From assembly GCA_947178685.1 (NCBI GenBank), contig CAMWZE010000005.1, forward strand, positions 1 through 18,506: a stretch of 18,506 nt of DNA, written 5' to 3'. Origin of the DNA: an uncultured Porphyromonadaceae bacterium. GTDB lineage: Bacteria > Bacteroidota > Bacteroidia > Bacteroidales > Muribaculaceae. The translations under genes were made by a program, and so were the position numbers. The notes below the pieces were generated by a model. That model saw nothing but the letters and a program-made list of their open reading frames with translations, was not told the DNA's origin and searched no databases. Positions 7,855-17,000 of this stretch are shown piece after piece. Each line of letters starts with the position of its first letter. Positions within the stretch are counted from its first letter, which is position 1.

Positions 7855-7901
7855 AGTAGCAGCCGATAATCGTGACAATTATCGGAGACTGCTACTTTTT
7901 T
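7855..7901. other. Large intergenic hairpin downstream of the susCD block
   Basis: A 16-bp stem pairs AGTAGCAGCCGATAAT (7855-7870) with ATTATCGG plus CTGCTACT (7878-7896), interrupted by a 3-base bulge, with a 7-base loop. The plus strand has a T-run at 7896-7901; the minus strand, the coding direction, lacks an immediate one. It probably reduces or processes the operon transcript after the lipoprotein gene rather than ending it fully. A plus-strand terminator is the alternative, but no plus-strand gene is seen here. Confidence 0.6.
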
Positions 7902-7910
7902 ATTGAAGAA

Positions 7911-9008
7911 TTACTGGAAACGGGGTGTGGTCCAGCCTACGTTGGGAGCGGTGACGGTGGTGAACCAGCCATCTTCGCCAAGTTGCAGAGGATCGATAAA
8001 CATAGGTTGACGGGCATATCCACTCGGCATGAGGCTGCGAGAGGGATCGGTGGCATTATATGCAAGATAGTAATAGCCGTTCTCGCTCTCGAAGAGACGC
8101 ATCGGATGCTCCGGATTCACATACATATCACCATCTTTTACGAGTAGTTCACCGTTGGATGCACCGGAAGTGAGCTCCTTGCCGCTTTTATCAAGATATG
8201 GACCTGTGATCTTGGAGGCACGGCCATATCGGATCTCTGTAGAGTTGCCGTTGGATACTGTGCCGAAAAGATAGAAGTTATCCTTGTCGAGACGGAACAC
8301 ACAGATATCCTTGAATTCCGGTCCGCTCACCTGGTCGGCAGCTCCTTTAAGAGTGGGGGCATTGCCTCTGCGCAGAGTGAGAGCCTGGAGATAAGAACCG
8401 TTCTCTGTGGTGTAGCCGAGATAATAGTTGGTAGATGCTATCACCGAGAAATGCGGGTAGCGCAGAGTCGATACACCGAGGGTCTCCGCAGAGATGAATG
8501 AGCCGAGATCGGTGTACGGACCGAGACCGGAGGGGGCTGTAGCAGCACCGAAGGCATTGTCGGCTTCTGATGAATATATCATCCAGTAGTTTGCGCCTGC
8601 CAATGTACGGGCGAAGTCAGCACTGACATGGTCAATCTTTCCTGTGATCCATGACGGACGGCTCCCCGGATCGGTTACTTCACCCTCTGTAATGACGGGG
8701 TAGCTGAATGCCTGCTGGTTGGTAGACCAAGACATAAGGTCGGCCGACTGCAGGGATGGACAGGCGTAGTCGAGACCTGTGGCCCATTGTGTTTCCTGGG
8801 AAAGTGCGTTGAAGCTCGATGCAGCCTTGAAGACAGTGCCACCGGCCAGAGAGGGCTCCCACACGGGGTTGCGGTAGGAGGTGTTCTCAGGATTCTGACT
8901 GCCGTTCCAAACGAACTCACCCTCCCCGTCGGAGGAGGAGCAACCCGTAATGGACAGAAGGGTTGCCACTGCCAGTGATGAAGAAATATATTTAATAAGC
9001 TTGTACAT
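7911..9008 (-). CDS. Surface lipoprotein, catalytically degenerate GH43-like propeller (SGBP position)
   Basis: A 365-aa lipoprotein encoded directly after susD, where a surface glycan-binding protein (SusE/F-like) is usual. The signal peptide ends with the lipobox SITGC (Cys23), followed by SSSDGEGE, an acidic run like the Bacteroidota surface-export signal. The rest follows GH43 arabinanases: YRNPV near 45, NYWMIYSSEAD (140-150), GLGPYTDLG (161-169), then YGRASKITGPYLDKSGKEL (261-279). The expected catalytic acids are absent. The first Asp position holds Glu51 (WEPSLAGG), the WAPD motif reads WITGKI (120-125), and the acid position reads VSGPEF (227-232) with Ser228. I therefore infer a carbohydrate-binding protein derived from an enzyme. 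Altered catalysis, with Glu51 or Glu231 substituting, cannot be excluded without a structure. Confidence 0.75.
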   Translation of the reverse strand: MYKLIKYISSSLAVATLLSITGCSSSDGEGEFVWNGSQNPENTSYRNPVWEPSLAGGTVFKAASSFNALSQETQWATGLDYACPSLQSADLMSWSTNQQAFSYPVITEGEVTDPGSRPSWITGKIDHVSADFARTLAGANYWMIYSSEADNAFGAATAPSGLGPYTDLGSFISAETLGVSTLRYPHFSVIASTNYYLGYTTENGSYLQALTLRRGNAPTLKGAADQVSGPEFKDICVFRLDKDNFYLFGTVSNGNSTEIRYGRASKITGPYLDKSGKELTSGASNGELLVKDGDMYVNPEHPMRLFESENGYYYLAYNATDPSRSLMPSGYARQPMFIDPLQLGEDGWFTTVTAPNVGWTTPRFQ

Positions 9009-9051
9009 TTCAGATATTATTTATTGGAGTTGATTGTGAGAGAAACGGTCG

Positions 9052-10635
9052 TTAATATGCAGGGTGCTGCACAAGACCCGGGAAGAGGGAGATCTCATGT
9101 TGTGGAATCACATAAAGATAGGTCTGGCCAAGTTGGAAAGTCTTGAAGTCTTCATCGCGCTCGGCGAGTTTATTGATACCCTCCTGGGTGTGGATATCAC
9201 CCCAACGGTCAAGGTCGTTCCAACGGGTGCATTCACCGCAAAGCTCCACAAGACGCTCATGACGCAGCTGGTCTTTCAGTGACTCATAATCGTTGACGAG
9301 CGAAACGGAGAGGTCTTTCATGTTGGCACGACGACGCACCTTATTAATATACTCCACGGCTGTGGCACGGTCACCCCCGAGCTCATTGAGAGTTTCGGCA
9401 TACATCAGATATACGTCGGCGAGACGGAGAAGGCGGAAGTTGGTGCCCGATGAATAATCTTCAGGAAGATTGTCGGTGTCAACGCTTGTATATTTTCTCC
9501 AATAGCATTCTTTGAGGAAGTGCTCCGAGTCGTTCCATTGCGCATATGTCTTGCCGTAGTAGTTGGTGTTGTCGGTAGGATCATTCCAGGTGAGGGTGTA
9601 TCGCTTGCGCATATCCATATTGCCATCCTGATCTCTCTCCTTGTCAAACTCATCGAGCAGCCAAGCGCGAGCCGAACCGTCGTCCCAAGCACCTTCGCCT
9701 GAAGAGATGTAGAGACCAAGGAATTTAGGCCTTTGCATACCTACCTCTTTACCATCGACAAGACCGTTTTTGAAGTTGATCTCCACGAGCGATTCCGAGT
9801 TGTTCTCGTTTGATTCAGTGAAGTTGTCGAGCCAGTTGGGCACAAGAGAATATCTGTTCATGGCGAATATTGCATCCATATTGCTCTTCGCGGCCTCCCA
9901 ATAGGTGCGGGCTTCCGCCTCGCGACCCTCCCAGGGACGTTTGCAGATGCCGGCGAGCTGCATGTTGCAACGAGCCATCATACCCAGAGCGCCTCCCTTA
10001 GTGGGACGTCCCGCCTCAGCCGAAGGCCAGCTGTCCGGAAGAATCTCGGAAGCTGCCTTGAAGTCATCGAGAGCCTGCTTCCAGAGTCCCTCCTGATCGA
10101 GGATCTCTCCGTCATGCGTTGACGACACCTGACGAGGGAATACTCCATAGGTTCCGGCCATATACCAGAATGCTATGCCACGGAGGAAATAGGCCTGTCC
10201 GAGGATTCCGTCGGCTGTCTCGGCATCCATCACATTATAACCATGGTCGTTCACATTATCGATGACCTGATTTACGTAATATATCATCTGTGATGTCTCT
10301 TTCCAGGGTAGATTGACCGATTCATTCCCTTCATAGGAGTAGCCACGCATCTTGAAGTTGGCCACTGCCTGGAACTCAGCGTTGGGGGAGTTGCTCCAGC
10401 CCTCATCCGAGCGTAGGATCATAAGGATATGAAACCAGCGGCTGAACACGCCCGGACGACGGAGAGTGGCATAACCTGCGTAGAGACCTTGCTGAAACTG
10501 CTCCTCCGTCTGCCAGAAGGTATCGCTCGATTCAAGGTTGGGGTCGGAGAGCGACAGCCAATTGTCGCTGCAGGAAGCAGCGGGCACGAGCATCAGCGCC
10601 GCCATGAACTTTATAATCGATTTCTTTATTTCCAT
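9052..10635 (-). CDS. susD: SusD/RagB-family outer-membrane glycan-binding lipoprotein
   Basis: A 527-aa starch-utilization-D homologue that captures oligosaccharides at the cell surface and acts as the lid of the SusC transporter. The signal peptide ends at the lipobox-like AASC (Cys22). The N-terminal DTFWQTEEQFQQGLYAGY stretch, the TPR-helix region with GQAYFLRGIAFWYM, and the C-terminal RHERLVELCGECTRWNDLDR and YVIPQHEI motifs are all family hallmarks. Length is normal for the family. The gene lies 26 bases after susC and 43 bases before the GH43-like lipoprotein, so all three are almost certainly co-transcribed. Sugar specificity cannot be read from the sequence; arabinan-derived oligosaccharides are inferred from neighbours. 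The symbol is a family name. Confidence 0.95.
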   Translation of the reverse strand: MEIKKSIIKFMAALMLVPAASCSDNWLSLSDPNLESSDTFWQTEEQFQQGLYAGYATLRRPGVFSRWFHILMILRSDEGWSNSPNAEFQAVANFKMRGYSYEGNESVNLPWKETSQMIYYVNQVIDNVNDHGYNVMDAETADGILGQAYFLRGIAFWYMAGTYGVFPRQVSSTHDGEILDQEGLWKQALDDFKAASEILPDSWPSAEAGRPTKGGALGMMARCNMQLAGICKRPWEGREAEARTYWEAAKSNMDAIFAMNRYSLVPNWLDNFTESNENNSESLVEINFKNGLVDGKEVGMQRPKFLGLYISSGEGAWDDGSARAWLLDEFDKERDQDGNMDMRKRYTLTWNDPTDNTNYYGKTYAQWNDSEHFLKECYWRKYTSVDTDNLPEDYSSGTNFRLLRLADVYLMYAETLNELGGDRATAVEYINKVRRRANMKDLSVSLVNDYESLKDQLRHERLVELCGECTRWNDLDRWGDIHTQEGINKLAERDEDFKTFQLGQTYLYVIPQHEISLFPGLVQHPAY

Positions 10636-10661
10636 TTTAATAAAAGATTGAGAGATGGTGA

Positions 10662-13600
10662 TTAGAATGATACCTGAATACCGGCGCTATACTGTCTTGC
10701 ATTTGGGAAGTGGCCGCCGTCGATGCCCTGTGAGAAGACACCGCCTACGATGTCGGGATCGTATCCTTTGTATTTTGTGATGGTGCAGAGATTCTGAGCG
10801 CTTACATAGATGCGAAGTTTCTCTACGAAGAATTTACGGGTAAGCTCCACAGGCAGCGTATAGCCGAGCTGGAGGTTCTTCAGGCGTATGAATGAGCCGT
10901 TTTCAACAAAGCGGTCGGAAGTCTGGGTATTGTCGGTAGATCCGGAATACATACGAGGGTATTCGTTGGAGGGATTGTCCCAGGTCCAGGGTCTTACTTC
11001 CGAGGGGATGTTGTCAACCTTGAACTGTAGACAAGATACCCACACGCTGTTGTAAATTTTGTTGCCGAATCGGGAATTCCAGAACATGTTGAAATCGAAA
11101 CCTCTCCACTCTGCGGTGAAGTTGAGGCCCGCCTCTACTTTGGGCAGCGGACTGCCGAGCCAGTCGCGGTCGTCATTATCAATCACACCGTCGCCATTGA
11201 GGTCGACATAGCGCACGTCGCCGGGCTGTGCGTTGGGCTGGAGAAGTTTTACGGTGCCGTCAGGAAGAGTGGTGGTGTGGGCATATACTTCGTCCATCGA
11301 CTGGAAGATTCCGTTTGTGCGGCGAGCATAGAAATCAGAGATGGAACGGCCTACTTCAGTGCGGCAGATGCCATCTTCATAGAAGCTCTCGCCGAGGGCA
11401 AGCACCTTGTTGGAGGCGGTAGAAACGTTGGCAGAAACTGAGTAGGAGAATTCACCGACTCTGTCGCGCCATCCGGCCATAAACTCGAAGCCACGGTTGC
11501 GCATCTTGCCATAGTTGGTCCATAGATAGTCGGTGCCGGTGGCCCATGCTGTCTTCACGTTGTAGAGGAGATCTGAGGAAACAGCGTTATACCAGTCGAT
11601 AGAACCGAAAAGACGGCTGTTGAAGAGGTCGAAGTCAATACCGATATTTGTGGTGGTCTTTGTTTCCCAGCCGAGATCTACGTTCACACGGCTTGTCTGA
11701 GTGGCACCCTGGTGGAGTGTTTCGTTGCCACTGGGACCGAATATCGCGTTGAAGCCCTCGTAAGGTCCGGAATGGTTGATGGAAGAAAGATAAGAGTAGT
11801 TGCCCAAAGCCTGCATATCGCCGATCTTACCCCAGCTTCCACGTATTTTTAAATTATTGACAACCTCACGGAGTGGTTCCCAGAAATTCTCCTCGGAGGG
11901 ACGCCAACCGATAGAGAAGGAGGGGAAGTTGCCACGGCGCTTGTCAGGACCGAATTTTGAACAGCCGTCTGAACGGAAGTTAAACTGGAAATAGTAACGG
12001 CTTGCGTAATTATAATCGAGTCGGGCGAGCACAGAAGTCATTCTGCGTTCCTGCTGAGAACCCCACATATTGTTCTGGACACCCACCAGGTCAATCTGGC
12101 AAAGACCATCGACCTGCTGGTTGTAGCCTTCAGCTTTGAGATAATGCCAGTTGACATCCTCCATAGTGTAGCCCACAAGGGCGTTTATGTTATGGTCGGC
12201 AATCTCCTGAGAGTAGTTTAGAGTATTTTCGATTATCAGAGAGAAGCGGGAGTCGCGTATATCCTCCAGTTTATTCTCGTAGCGCTGTTCGCCACTGGCC
12301 ATACGTAAGGTGTAGGCTTTATCAAAATTCTTTGTGCGTCCCCACCAGGCATCCATACCAACGTTGAACTTGTAGGTGAAATAACGGAAGAGATTTAGCT
12401 CGGCATAGATGTTACCGATTATGCGGTCGTTGACCGATTGATTGTCATATCTCTCTTGCAGACCTACCGGGTTGCTGATATAAGTGGGGAAGTTGGCGCT
12501 ACCATAGCCGAATCCACCCTTACCGGAGGGTTCATTAGGGTCGCGCACAGGAATCACCGAAGGAGTGGTGAGTGCATCCCAGAATGGAGAGGCGATGTAG
12601 TTGTTGCTGTGAGTGTGCTGATAAGTGACGTTTTCGCCGATAGTAAATGCCTTATAGTGGGCGTCGTTGTTGATTCTCACTGTAAAACGGTCGTAGTCGG
12701 GACCTTTTACCATGCCGGTCTGGTGCATATAGCCGAAGCTGACGGCAGAGTGTAGGTTTTCGGTGCCTTGAGTATAGTAGACATTATAGTCTTGAGTGAG
12801 GCCATTCTGATACACGGCATCCTGCCAATCGGTATCGGGAAGCACAGTGCCGACTTCGATTCCACCGGCCGGCCAAGTTTCGCCGCTGTTGATGTAGGCT
12901 TGCTCATTGTAGTACATGAACTCAGCCCCTTTCATCATTTTGATTTTCTTTGGCATCTGTGCCACTGTGAAGTTGGCTGAAACGTCGAGCGAAGGCTTCC
13001 CGGCTTTCCCTTTCTTGGTGGTGATGAGGATCACGCCGTTTGCACCGCGCGCACCATAGATGGCGGCCGCCGAGGCATCTTTGAGCACCTGCATCGACTC
13101 AATTTCGTTAGGGTTAAGGTTGTTTGCGTCGTTCACGATCAAACCGTCGATCACATAGAGAGGGCCTACATTGGAGAATGAGCCCACGCCACGCACGCGG
13201 ATTGAGGATGTTGCGCCCGGTTGCGATGAGGTTGCCACTGAAACGCCCGGCACTTGTCCCTGAAGCATCGACGCTACGTCGGTGGCGGGAAGCTTACGGG
13301 CTTTATCCATATCTACAACTGATACGGAACCGGTGAGATCGGCTTTCTTCTGCGTGCCGTATCCGATCACCACCACTTGGTCGAGTTGCTGTGCCGAGGA
13401 TGTGAGCACCACGTTGAGGTTGGACTGGCCGGCTATCTTCACCTCTTTTGTATCACAGCCGATATAGCTGAATACAAGAGTGCCGTCGGCCGGTGCTGAG
13501 ATAGAATAATTACCGTCGATGTCGGTGACAGTACCTGTGGTAGTACCTTTGAGCAACACGCTCACACCGATCAGCGGTTCGTTGTCTGTGTCAGTCACAA

Positions 13601-13703
13601 TACCAGTGACCTGCAGATTGCCTGCTGCCCGGAGGGTGAGGCAAAAGAGCGTCATCAGTAGCAAAGTCGCGACCGATCTTCTTGGATAATGATTACTTTT
13701 CAC
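10662..13703 (-). CDS. susC: SusC/RagA-family TonB-dependent outer-membrane transporter
   Basis: A 1013-aa TonB-dependent importer that moves oligosaccharides into the periplasm with SusD. The signal peptide is at 1-27. A carboxypeptidase-D regulatory-like domain spans about 32-101 (VTGIVTDTDNEPLIGVSVLL), a TonB-box-like LDQVVVIGYG is at 107-116, and the plug runs to about 235 with PLYVIDG (181-187) and DASAAAIYGARGANGVI. The barrel follows and ends in SAGIQVSF with a terminal Phe. No N-terminal STN/anti-sigma-interacting domain is present, consistent with control by an HTCS rather than an ECF sigma factor. The start is GTG at 13701-13703; no in-frame ATG precedes it nearby, and the next Met (residue 17) would remove the charged start of the signal peptide. 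It is the first gene of the operon. Confidence 0.96.
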   Translation of the reverse strand: MKSNHYPRRSVATLLLMTLFCLTLRAAGNLQVTGIVTDTDNEPLIGVSVLLKGTTTGTVTDIDGNYSISAPADGTLVFSYIGCDTKEVKIAGQSNLNVVLTSSAQQLDQVVVIGYGTQKKADLTGSVSVVDMDKARKLPATDVASMLQGQVPGVSVATSSQPGATSSIRVRGVGSFSNVGPLYVIDGLIVNDANNLNPNEIESMQVLKDASAAAIYGARGANGVILITTKKGKAGKPSLDVSANFTVAQMPKKIKMMKGAEFMYYNEQAYINSGETWPAGGIEVGTVLPDTDWQDAVYQNGLTQDYNVYYTQGTENLHSAVSFGYMHQTGMVKGPDYDRFTVRINNDAHYKAFTIGENVTYQHTHSNNYIASPFWDALTTPSVIPVRDPNEPSGKGGFGYGSANFPTYISNPVGLQERYDNQSVNDRIIGNIYAELNLFRYFTYKFNVGMDAWWGRTKNFDKAYTLRMASGEQRYENKLEDIRDSRFSLIIENTLNYSQEIADHNINALVGYTMEDVNWHYLKAEGYNQQVDGLCQIDLVGVQNNMWGSQQERRMTSVLARLDYNYASRYYFQFNFRSDGCSKFGPDKRRGNFPSFSIGWRPSEENFWEPLREVVNNLKIRGSWGKIGDMQALGNYSYLSSINHSGPYEGFNAIFGPSGNETLHQGATQTSRVNVDLGWETKTTTNIGIDFDLFNSRLFGSIDWYNAVSSDLLYNVKTAWATGTDYLWTNYGKMRNRGFEFMAGWRDRVGEFSYSVSANVSTASNKVLALGESFYEDGICRTEVGRSISDFYARRTNGIFQSMDEVYAHTTTLPDGTVKLLQPNAQPGDVRYVDLNGDGVIDNDDRDWLGSPLPKVEAGLNFTAEWRGFDFNMFWNSRFGNKIYNSVWVSCLQFKVDNIPSEVRPWTWDNPSNEYPRMYSGSTDNTQTSDRFVENGSFIRLKNLQLGYTLPVELTRKFFVEKLRIYVSAQNLCTITKYKGYDPDIVGGVFSQGIDGGHFPNARQYSAGIQVSF

Positions 13704-13805
13704 GATGCTATTATTTAAAGTTGTTGATGGAATCTATCTTAAGGTCCGGCAGGTCACTTTACGTGGAAGTGATGTGGTATCGGAGATTTTAAGATTTTTC
13801 TGGTG

Positions 13806-13813
13806 CAAAATTA
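13806..13813 (-). promoter_or_regulatory. -7 element of the susC promoter, no matching -33
   Basis: The minus strand reads TAATTTTG, a full match to TAnnTTTG and identical to the -7 box of the GH43 gene. No TTTG lies 18-21 bases upstream (13832-13838 reads AGACTGT on the plus strand). The leader to the GTG start would be about 95 bases. A good -7 without a -33 suggests activator-dependent transcription, fitting control by the adjacent HTCS. Confidence 0.5.
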
Positions 13814-13925
13814 GGTAACATAAGGGGGTAGAGACTGTTACTTTTTTCCCATATTCTTGAAATTTTAGCCCTGAGAAATATTGGTATTATAATGTAAATT
13901 ATTGTTAGTCAAGGGGTAAGTTACC
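13813..13925. promoter_or_regulatory. Repeated AAGGGG(G)TA...GTTAC elements, candidate HTCS sites
   Basis: Two related elements precede the susC -7 box: AAGGGGGTA followed by GTTAC (13822-13841), and AAGGGGTA with overlapping GTTACC (13911-13925). A further GGTAAC half-site at 13814-13819 makes an inverted pair with GTTAC at 13837-13841. The nearer element occupies the -33 region, where an activator would contact RNA polymerase. Assignment to the HTCS is inference from position only. Confidence 0.35.
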
Positions 13926-13954
13926 AAGTGGGATTTTTATGTAAGTAATAGGTA

Positions 13955-13983
13955 CAAAAATGCCTGCCGGAGAGGGCAGGCAT
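13955..13983 (-). terminator. Intrinsic terminator of the HTCS gene
   Basis: A perfect 9-bp stem (ATGCCTGCC at 13960-13968, GGCAGGCAT at 13975-13983) with a 6-base loop is followed on the minus strand by a T-run running into TTTTTG. It lies 56 bases after the HTCS stop, isolating the regulator from the susC operon. Confidence 0.85.
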
Positions 13984-14038
13984 GGGAGTAAAAACAGATA
14001 TTGATCGTTGGATAATGGAATCTGAATGAGATAAGGAA

Positions 14039-17000
14039 TCATTCCGGAGAGGCGGTTGTCTTTTTCCCCTGTCGGGCTATGAATTCCTTGGGAGAGATCT
14101 CAAACTGCTTCTGGAAGCATTTGGTGAAATAGCCGGGGGAGGCGAACCCTACCATATAGCATACTTCACTCACACTTGTATGACCCTCTTCGAAGAGTTG
14201 CCGGGCTTTCTTTAGACGCTCGATCTTGATATATTCATTTGGGTTCAGATCAAGCATACCCTTTATCTTTCTATAGAATGAGGTGCGGCTCATGCCCATA
14301 CTTGCTATTACATCTTCCATTGAGAATTCGGAGTTGTGGAAATTGGCTTGGATGATGTCGTTTATCTTCTGTAGGAATTCTTCATCCACTTTGCTCAGTC
14401 CCTTGCCGGCTACCTTAGTTATAGGCATGCGTTCGAGGCGCTGACGTATACGCTCACGGTTGCGGAGGAGCATGTTGATATTGCCCACAAGATATTCTAT
14501 GGCAAATGGCTTCTCTACATAGGCGTCGGCTCCGGAGTCAAGACCGCTTAGCTTATCCTCAAGACGAGTCTTGGCCGTGAGAAGAATCACCGGAATATGG
14601 CTGAAGTTAACGTCAGATTTTATACGTTGAAGCAACTCCATGCCATCAATCTCCGGCATCATGATATCGCTCACCACTATATCCACATATTCCGTGGCGA
14701 GTACATTTAGAGCGTCACGTCCGTCATTGGCCTTGATCACCCTGAATCCACATCCCATAAGCTTCTTCTCGAGGAAATTCAGCATCTCGATATTGTCGTC
14801 TACCACAAGAATTGTGACAGATTGGGAATTTTTCTGAATCATCTTCTCCAGATCAGAGGTGGTTGCCTCTTCTGCCTGTGCAACTTCCTCTCCGCTCTCA
14901 ATAGGCACAGAGAGTATGAATTCGTTCTTGTCGGTGGCATCAGACATTGTAAGTGTCCCGCTGTGCATCTGGGCGAGGCTGCGTGCATATGCGAGTCCGA
15001 TTCCTGTGCCCGGCACATTGCGCACGGCCGTCAGTCGGGAGAACAGTGTGAATATCTCCTCCCGCTTCTCAGGCGCCACCACATCACCATCGTTGGCAAT
15101 CACAATTGAGAAATTGTCGGGAGTCTGTTCAAGGCGTATGTCGATATATGTCTTGCCATATTTTATGGCATTAGTAATCATATTACTAATTATCTTGGTG
15201 ATGGCTTCACTGTCAACATATGCTGTCACCGGAGTTTCTGGTAATGTCACAGTGAGCGATTTCCCGGCTGATTCTATAGTGGGTCGGAATCGGTTAAGAC
15301 ATTCTTTTAAAATTGATGTTATGTCGGCCTGTTGTTTCCTGATCTGGAATTTGCCATCTTCCATTTTTCTGAAGTCGAGTAGCTGGTTGGCTAAAAGGAG
15401 CAGTCGGTCGACATTAAGATTTATTACATCCATATTCTCCCTTATCTCAGGGTCGGTCAAGAAGGCCGGGGATTTCGACACACAGTCGAGAGGGGCTTTG
15501 ATAAGGGTGAGGGGAGTGCGTATCTCATGCGCCACGTTGGTGAAGAAGTTAATCTTGGAGTCGTAAGCCTCGCGCTCCTTCTCTACAGTGTAATTCTCCA
15601 GATACCGCTGATTCTTAAGTTGAGAGTTGCGTCGGTATAGATAGAAAATTACATAAATGATCACCACGGCCAATAAAATATATATTGTTATGGCCCACCA
15701 GGTGAGATAAGTCGGAGTAGCTATCTTTATTTTCAGCTCAACTATTTCATCTGCATTGTTGCTGAATTCATCGTATGAAGCCACTTTCAAGGTATAGTTG
15801 CCATAATCGAGATTGGGGTAAGAGAGCATGGCCTCGTTGAGGGGGACATGATGCCAGTCGTGGTCGAATCCCTCCAGTTTATATCTCACCCCTTGTTCTC
15901 CCTGAGAGGAATATTGCAGACTGACAATCTTGAATGCGAGGGAGTTCTGATGACTCTCAAGATTAAGGCTGCCGGTTTTGGAGATGGTAGTCAGCAGAGG
16001 TGAATTTTCAATCTCTGGTGTGATACGCATACCATGCAGATATAGCTCGGCAATTAACGGCTTCATGGGCTTGGATGCAAAGTTGAACCCCACAGGCTGG
16101 AATGCCACGAGTCCCTCTATGGTTCCGAGATATATACGTCCATCAGTAGCCTTGAGGGAAGATCGGTAGTTGAACTGATTGGTAGGGAGGCCACCTTGAT
16201 CGGAGAATCTCCTAAGGTTGCCACTCTTTCTGTCAAGGCAGTATAGACCATGGTTTGTGGTGAGCCACAGACGGCCGTAATCATCGTCAATCACCTGATA
16301 AACCATTCCTTGTATACGATTGATTCCCAAAAGGTCACGACCGAATGTGGAGTTGCCGGCGTTATATGTGCAAAGTCCATCCTGCGTCATCACCCATATT
16401 GTCCCCTCGGTGTCTTCGTATATTCCATATACTTTGTCGCTTGGAATACTACCCGGGTCAGACGAATCCCACTGGAAATGAGTCCAGTTGGCCCGGGCCG
16501 CCGGGCGCATGTATAGACCGTGATCGTATGTGGCCACCCAGAGATTTCCCTTGCGGTCTTCAAGGATGTCGTAGATGAATATGTTGGCAAACTCAGGTAT
16601 TGACCGGAAAGAGTCGGTGGGCCTGTCATAGGTCTGGAGTCCCGCCATTGTGCCTATAAGTAATTCTCCATGTAGTGTGCGTTTTGCCACAAAGATGTAG
16701 TCGTTTACCAGACCATCAGCTGTGGAGTAGTTTCTTACGGCACCGGAGTCAAGATTTTTGGCCTTCAGGCCATGGGCGAAAGTGCCTATCCACAGTCGTT
16801 GGCCGTCTATGCATAATGCATGGATATTATTACTTTGTATACCTTCTACGGATGTAAATAAGCCGGAGTCGGGATGGAAGCAACTTATGCCATGGTCTTC
16901 CGAACCCACATATATAAGACCGCTGACGGGATCCTCACAGAGTTCACGGATTCTTTGTCCCGGGAGCGATCCCGGTGAATTGTCGGGATAGTATTTGTCG

